Shown here one piece after another: positions 41,914 to 46,114 of a stretch of DNA of 46,114 bases. Made by a program: the position numbers and the translations under genes. Numbering within the stretch: the stretch's first letter is position 1; each line of letters opens with the position of its first letter. The notes beneath the pieces were generated by a model. That model was not told the DNA's origin, did not search any database, and saw nothing but the letters and a program-made list of their open reading frames with translations. Source of the DNA: Thermomonas sp. GTDB taxonomy: Bacteria > Pseudomonadota > Gammaproteobacteria > Xanthomonadales > Xanthomonadaceae. The stretch spans positions 55,843-101,956 of the forward strand of contig JAIMKJ010000010.1 of NCBI GenBank assembly GCA_020692565.1. Direction: 5' to 3'.

Positions 41914-44400
41914 TCAGGCGGCGGCGCGCTGTGCCTTGGACGGCGCGTCGTCGACGTAGCCGGCCGAGCGCAGTTCCCACGATTCGAAGTCGTCGACCAT
42001 GATCGTGTCCAGCGTCATCTCGCGCAGCTCTTCCAACTGCTTGCGTTCTTCCGCGGTGATCCAGCCTTCGCGCACGCCCTCGTCGAGCTGGGCGACGAAA
42101 TCCAGCGCCTCGATATCGCTGTTCTTGAGGGCTTTGAGGAACTTGCGCTCCACCGGCTCGGCCAGGATCATCTTCGGCAGATAGCTGTTCACGCGCCCGG
42201 CCGGATTGTTCTCGCAGGGCTCCAGGAACATGTCGCCGGCCAAGCGGTCGCGGGCTTCGCACGGGGTCATCAGCAGACTGGCGGCGCGGTGACCCAGACG
42301 GTCGCTCGGCGCTTCCGCGCGGCGGCCCCACGGGAAGATCACCAGCCACAGCAGCCAGCCGACTGGACGGATCGGGAAGTTGCGCAGCGCGCCGGAGAGC
42401 GCCAGCTCGATGCGGTGGATGGCGTCGTGGAAGGCCCAGGCCAGCAGCGGGTGATCGGCGACCGGGCGGCCCTGGTCTTCGTAGCGCTTGAGCATGGCGC
42501 TGGCGATATACAGATGACTGAGCACGTCGCCGAGGCGGCCGGACAACGATTCCTTGAACTTCAGCTTGCCGCCGAGCAGCAGCATCGACGTGTCGGCCAT
42601 GACCGCCAGCGCCGCCGAGTAGCGGTTGAGCTTGCGGTAGCAGCGGCGGGTGTATTCGCCGCCCGGGGCGGTGCCCACGCGCGAGCCGGTGAAGCCGAAC
42701 CACCAGGCGCGCACGGCATTGGAGATCGCATAGCTGATATGGCCGAACAGCGCGCTGTCGAACTGGTCGATGCGCTGTTTGGGATCTTCCAGCTGCGCCG
42801 ATTTCATTTCCTTCATCACCCACGGATGACAGAGGATCGCGCCCTGGCCGAAGATCATCAGGCTGCGGGTCATGATGTTCGCGCCTTCGACGGTGATCGC
42901 GATCGGCGCCGCCTGCCAGGCGCGGCCGGCGTAGTTGCGCGGGCCGAGGATGATGCCCTTGCCGCCGTGGATATCCATCACGTCGCGGGCGACTTCGCGG
43001 CCCATCTCGGTGCAGTGGTATTTGGCGATGGTGGACGGCACGGCGGGATTTTCGCCGCGCGCGACCGCAGCCGCGGTGGCTTCGGCCAGCGCGCTGCAGG
43101 CGTAGGCGCGGCCGGCGATGCGGGCCAGCGCTTCCTCCACGCCCTCGAAGCGGCCGATCGACAGGCCGAACTGCTTGCGGATGCGGGCGTAGGCGCCGGT
43201 GACGATCGCGCCCATCTTCGAACCGCCGCTGGCGGTGGAGGGCAGGGTGATGGAGCGGCCGATCGACAGGCATTCCATCAGCATCCGCCAGCCCTGGCCG
43301 GCGTAGTCTTCGCCGCCGATCAACTGGCTCAGCGGCACGAACACGTCCTTGCCGAGGATCGGGCCATTCTGGAACGGGGCATTCAGCGGGAAATGACGGC
43401 GACCGATTTCGAGGCCGGCGGTGTCGCGCGGCACCAGCGCCAGCGAGATGCCGATGTCCTTCTTGTCGCCCAGCAGACCGTCCGGATCGTACATGCGGAA
43501 GGCCACGCCGATGAGCGTGGCGACCGGCGCCAGCGTGATGTAGCGCTTGTTGAGCGTGAGGCGGATGCCGAGCACGCTCGCGCCGTTCCATTCGCCCATG
43601 CCGACGATGCCGTAGTCGGGGATGGAGGTGGCGTCGGAGCCGGCGAACGGGCCGGTCAGCGCGAAACAAGGGATTTCGCGGCCATCGGCGAGACGCGGCA
43701 GATAGTGGCGCTTCTGTTCTTCGGTGCCGTAATGCATCAGCAGTTCGGCCGGGCCCAGCGAGTTGGGCACGCCGACGGTGGAGCTGAGCACGGAGGAGAT
43801 CGGCGCCAGCTTCTGGATGACCTTGTGGTTCATCAGCGCCGAGAACCCGAGGCCGCCGTATTCCTTCGGAATGTTCAGGCCGAAGAATTTGTGCTGCTTC
43901 ACGTAGTCCCACAACTGCGGCGGCAGATCGGCGCGGACGTGGGTGATTTCCCAGTCGTTGGTGATCCGGCACAGATCTTCGACCGGGCCGTCGAGGAAGG
44001 CCTGTTCCTCGGCGCTCAGCATCGGCCTGGGCAACGACAGCAACTTGTTCCAGTCCGGCTTGCCCGAGAACAGTTCGCCCTCGAAGCCTACCGTGCCGGA
44101 TTCCAGCGCGGTGCGCTCGGTGTCGGACAGCGGCGGCAGCAGTTTGGTGTAGAACTTCAGCAGGGTGGAAGTGATCAGCGCCTTGCGCAGCGGCGGGATC
44201 AGCATCGGCACGGCCACCAGCAACATCAGGCCGGCAGCCGCCAGGGTGGCGGTCTGATGCGCCCCGAGCAGCCAGCAGCCGACCAGCAGCGTGGCGGTGA
44301 TCGCGGCCCAGATCGCCAGACGCAGGCGGTGGTAGGCGCAGAACGCGGTGGCGAGGAAGAGGGCGAGGAAAGGAGCGAGATACTGGATGGCGATGCTCAT
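41914..44400 (-). CDS. fadE: Acyl-CoA dehydrogenase FadE
   Basis: First step of fatty-acid beta-oxidation, acyl-CoA to trans-2-enoyl-CoA, passing electrons to ETF. It has 828 residues, near E. coli FadE (814). The N-terminal 70 residues form membrane segments (IQYLAPFLALFLATAFCAY, LAIWAAITATLLVGCWLL). The dehydrogenase core has NIPKEYGGLGFSALMNHKVIQKL, CFALTGPFAGSDATSIPDYG and VARDVMDIHGGKGIILGPRNYAG; a long C-terminal FadE-specific domain follows. GGAG lies about six bases before the ATG. It is divergent from a TetR regulator gene with a dyad operator in the shared region. Confidence 0.95.
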   Translation of the reverse strand: MSIAIQYLAPFLALFLATAFCAYHRLRLAIWAAITATLLVGCWLLGAHQTATLAAAGLMLLVAVPMLIPPLRKALITSTLLKFYTKLLPPLSDTERTALESGTVGFEGELFSGKPDWNKLLSLPRPMLSAEEQAFLDGPVEDLCRITNDWEITHVRADLPPQLWDYVKQHKFFGLNIPKEYGGLGFSALMNHKVIQKLAPISSVLSSTVGVPNSLGPAELLMHYGTEEQKRHYLPRLADGREIPCFALTGPFAGSDATSIPDYGIVGMGEWNGASVLGIRLTLNKRYITLAPVATLIGVAFRMYDPDGLLGDKKDIGISLALVPRDTAGLEIGRRHFPLNAPFQNGPILGKDVFVPLSQLIGGEDYAGQGWRMLMECLSIGRSITLPSTASGGSKMGAIVTGAYARIRKQFGLSIGRFEGVEEALARIAGRAYACSALAEATAAAVARGENPAVPSTIAKYHCTEMGREVARDVMDIHGGKGIILGPRNYAGRAWQAAPIAITVEGANIMTRSLMIFGQGAILCHPWVMKEMKSAQLEDPKQRIDQFDSALFGHISYAISNAVRAWWFGFTGSRVGTAPGGEYTRRCYRKLNRYSAALAVMADTSMLLLGGKLKFKESLSGRLGDVLSHLYIASAMLKRYEDQGRPVADHPLLAWAFHDAIHRIELALSGALRNFPIRPVGWLLWLVIFPWGRRAEAPSDRLGHRAASLLMTPCEARDRLAGDMFLEPCENNPAGRVNSYLPKMILAEPVERKFLKALKNSDIEALDFVAQLDEGVREGWITAEERKQLEELREMTLDTIMVDDFESWELRSAGYVDDAPSKAQRAAA

Positions 44401-44507
44401 GGGGCGCTCCGGCGAGCCTGTGCTCGGCGTATGAACTGTATTGGGAAGGCGGGACTGGCAGTGCGTGCTGACGAAGGCGTGCTGACAGGTGTGGCCCGCA
44501 GGCCGCT

Positions 44508-44525
44508 CCATACGCAGCAGTATGG
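44508..44525. promoter_or_regulatory. Dyad operator between fadE and the TetR gene
   Basis: CCATAC (44508-44513), six bases, GTATGG (44520-44525). The half-site GTATGG occurs again at 44626-44631 beside the probable -10 of the tetR gene. This is the likely binding site of the adjacent TetR protein; the assignment is inferred from symmetry and position. Confidence 0.6.
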
Positions 44526-44632
44526 GTTTGTTGCTTCGCGATTGTCAATGTGCCGGAGTGATCCGGGACGGTCCTGGATTGCGGGACTGCAATCGTAGTC
44601 ACACGATACTTTTCCTGGCCGTTCCGTATGGT

Positions 44633-44638
44633 TACACT
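44633..44638 (+). promoter_or_regulatory. Probable -10 of the tetR gene, possible leaderless transcript
   Basis: TACACT ends six bases before the ATG at 44645, so the transcript may begin at or next to the start codon. TTTCCT lies 16-17 bases upstream as a poor -35. An operator half-site overlaps the spacer. Confidence 0.4.
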
Positions 44639-44644
44639 ACTGTC

Positions 44645-45247
44645 ATGAATGACGCCGCCATCAAGACCGAACGCAACGGCCGCCTCAGTGCGGAAGACTG
44701 GGCGCAGGCCGCCCTCGACATGATTGCCGAGCAGGGCGTGGCCGCAGTGGCGGTCGAACCGCTTGCGCGGCGGCTGGGCGTGACCAAGGGCAGCTTCTAT
44801 TGGCACTTCCCGTCGCGCGACGCATTGCTTGCCGCAGCGCTGGAGCGTTGGGAAGCGGTGGAGCAGGAGACCGTCTTCGGCCAGCTCGAAGCGGTCGGCG
44901 ATCCGCGGCAGCGTCTTCGCGCGCTGTTCCAGCTCGTCGCCCACGAAGTGAAGCCGCACAAGATCTACAGCGAACTGCTCAAGGCGCTGGACCACGCCGC
45001 GGTCGGTCCGGTGATCGAGCGGGTCTCGCAGCGTCGTCTCGAGTACCTCGCCGCATCCTTCCGCCAGACCGGCCTGGTCCGCACCGATGCGCAGCACCGC
45101 GCGCGTCTGGCCTATGCCGCGTATGTCGGCTTCCTGCAGCTGCGGCTGCAGTTGCACAACCCGCGTCTCGCCCACGACGAGTTCGAAGCCTACGTCGAGC
45201 ACGTGATGGATACGCTCATTCCGCCCGTCCCCGCCCCACGCGCCTGA
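44645..45247 (+). CDS. TetR-family transcriptional regulator
   Basis: 200 residues. The N-terminal helix-turn-helix (about 15-62) is typical: WAQAALDMIAEQGVAAVAVEPLARRLGVTKGSFYWHFPSRDALLAAALERW. The helical remainder binds an unknown ligand. Its place, divergent from fadE with a dyad between, suggests a repressor of fatty-acid oxidation sensing acyl-CoA, in the manner of PsrA/FadR-type TetR regulators; this is inference. No Shine-Dalgarno sequence is seen and the -10-like TACACT is very close, which suggests leaderless translation. pckG follows after 12 bases and may share its transcript. Confidence 0.88.
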   Translation: MNDAAIKTERNGRLSAEDWAQAALDMIAEQGVAAVAVEPLARRLGVTKGSFYWHFPSRDALLAAALERWEAVEQETVFGQLEAVGDPRQRLRALFQLVAHEVKPHKIYSELLKALDHAAVGPVIERVSQRRLEYLAASFRQTGLVRTDAQHRARLAYAAYVGFLQLRLQLHNPRLAHDEFEAYVEHVMDTLIPPVPAPRA

Positions 45248-45259
45248 GACCCGCCCTGC

Positions 45260-46114
45260 ATGAACGCAAGCGCCAGCAAAGATACCGCCGCCGCCGCCGC
45301 ATCCACGCAACTGCAGAGCCTCAGCGACTGGGTGGCCGAAGTCGTCGCGCTGACCCGCCCGGATGCGGTCCACTGGTGCGACGGTTCCGATGCCGAGCAC
45401 GACGCGCTGGTCGCGAAGATGCAGGCCGACGGCACGCTGATCAAGCTCAACGAACACACCCATCCCGACAGCTGGCTGCACCGCTCGCACCCGGATGACG
45501 TTGCGCGGGTCGAACATCTCACCTTCGTCTGCACCGCGCAGGCCGACGATGCCGGCCCGAACAATCACTGGATGTCGCCCGCCGACGGCCATGCGCAGAT
45601 GGACGCGCTGTTCGACGGCTGCATGCGCGGTCGCACGCTGTACGTGATTCCCTACTGCATGGGGCCGATCGATTCGCCGCTGTCGCGCTGCGGCGTGGAG
45701 ATCACCGATTCGCCGTACGTGGTCGCGAACATGCGCATCATGACCCGCATGGGCGCACCGGCGCTGGCGCGGATCGAGCGCGAAGGGCGCGCCGGGGGCA
45801 CGTTCGTCAAAGGCCTGCATTCGATCGGCGAGCTCGATCCCAACCGCCGCTTCATCATGCATTTTCCGGAAGCGCTGACGATCAAATCGTTCGGCTCCGG
45901 TTACGGCGGCAACGCGCTGCTGGGCAAGAAATGCCACGCGCTGCGCATCGCCTCGTATCAGGCGCGCAGCGAAGGATGGCTGGCCGAGCACATGCTGATC
46001 CTGGGCGTGGAAAATCCGCAGGGCGAAACCCACTACATCGCCGCCGCGTTCCCCAGCGCCTGCGGCAAGACCAACCTGGCCATGCTGATTCCGCCGGAGG
46101 GCTACCGCCAGGAC
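45260..46114 (+). CDS. pckG: Phosphoenolpyruvate carboxykinase (GTP), 5' part
   Basis: Converts oxaloacetate to phosphoenolpyruvate with GTP, the entry step of gluconeogenesis. The first 285 residues are present and run off the window. They match the GTP-type enzyme, with [63 protein letters not shown] and the kinase-1 loop FPSACGKTN. The full protein should be about 600 residues. The ATG at 45260 is the first in frame after the tetR stop, with no strong ribosome-binding site. Following the TetR gene so closely, it may be co-regulated with fatty-acid breakdown. Confidence 0.95.
   Translation, partial: MNASASKDTAAAAASTQLQSLSDWVAEVVALTRPDAVHWCDGSDAEHDALVAKMQADGTLIKLNEHTHPDSWLHRSHPDDVARVEHLTFVCTAQADDAGPNNHWMSPADGHAQMDALFDGCMRGRTLYVIPYCMGPIDSPLSRCGVEITDSPYVVANMRIMTRMGAPALARIEREGRAGGTFVKGLHSIGELDPNRRFIMHFPEALTIKSFGSGYGGNALLGKKCHALRIASYQARSEGWLAEHMLILGVENPQGETHYIAAAFPSACGKTNLAMLIPPEGYRQD

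Noticed and set aside
41573..46033. 1486-codon minus-strand open frame across fadE, tetR and pckG
   Set aside because: It runs through recognised genes in a different frame and on the opposite strand. It is explained by high GC and lacks family motifs.

Overview
The window is 46.1 kb of GC-rich, tightly packed chromosome. It looks like a member of the Xanthomonadaceae (Lysobacter/Luteimonas/Xanthomonas relatives). The reasons are high GC, an E. coli-length speD, coq7-type ubiquinone hydroxylation, a pilU gene, and an O-antigen locus sitting exactly between metB and etfA/etfB, the classical site of the Xanthomonas lipopolysaccharide locus. No insertion sequence, CRISPR array, prophage or rRNA gene was seen. 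There is one tRNA gene.

Left part (1-9.3 kb). Housekeeping genes come first: speD, a guanidinium exporter gene behind a guanidine-II (mini-ykkC) riboswitch, coq7 coupled to a glycolate-oxidase-type Fe-S subunit, rplM-rpsI, and tRNA-Gln with a strong terminator. Next is a small quorum-sensing island. A hemerythrin-like gene and a DUF3050 (heme-oxygenase-like) gene face a complete luxR-luxI pair. Two CTG-N10-CAG dyads resembling lux boxes, alike in 13 of 18 bases, lie upstream of luxI and of the hemerythrin gene. A 2-oxoglutarate/Fe(II) dioxygenase gene is divergent from luxR.

Middle left (9.3-17.3 kb). Tyrosine/homogentisate degradation genes (fumarylacetoacetase and maleylacetoacetate isomerase) are separated by a truncated NADAR fragment, an unrecognised gene and a Pr6Pr membrane protein. 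Then come pilU, two coupled secreted coiled-coil proteins, a YdcH-like protein and cystathionine beta-synthase.

O-antigen region (17.5-30.4 kb). A CmcI-like methyltransferase and metB lead into wzm-wzt, which encode an ABC exporter whose Wzt has a C-terminal glycan-recognition-type domain. After these come four methyltransferases, a three-domain glycosyltransferase of 1134 residues, a sugar-nucleotide epimerase and a small lipoprotein. Most of these genes overlap by ATGA and read as one coupled operon. No initiating transferase, polymerase or dedicated sugar pathway is visible, so the rest of the glycan must be made elsewhere. The genes suggest a short, methylated, ABC-exported polymer.

Between this locus and etfA lie a lipoprotein metalloprotease with VCBS/FG-GAP-like repeats and two tandem paralogous secreted proteins whose terminators are duplicated along with the genes.

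Right part (36-46.1 kb). etfB-etfA, a GMC oxidoreductase, an MFS-like carrier, DUF1304 and DUF4442 proteins, the acyl-CoA dehydrogenase fadE, a divergent TetR regulator with a dyad operator between them, and the start of GTP-dependent phosphoenolpyruvate carboxykinase (cut by the window end). ETF, FadE, the regulator and PckG together suggest fatty-acid oxidation feeding gluconeogenesis.
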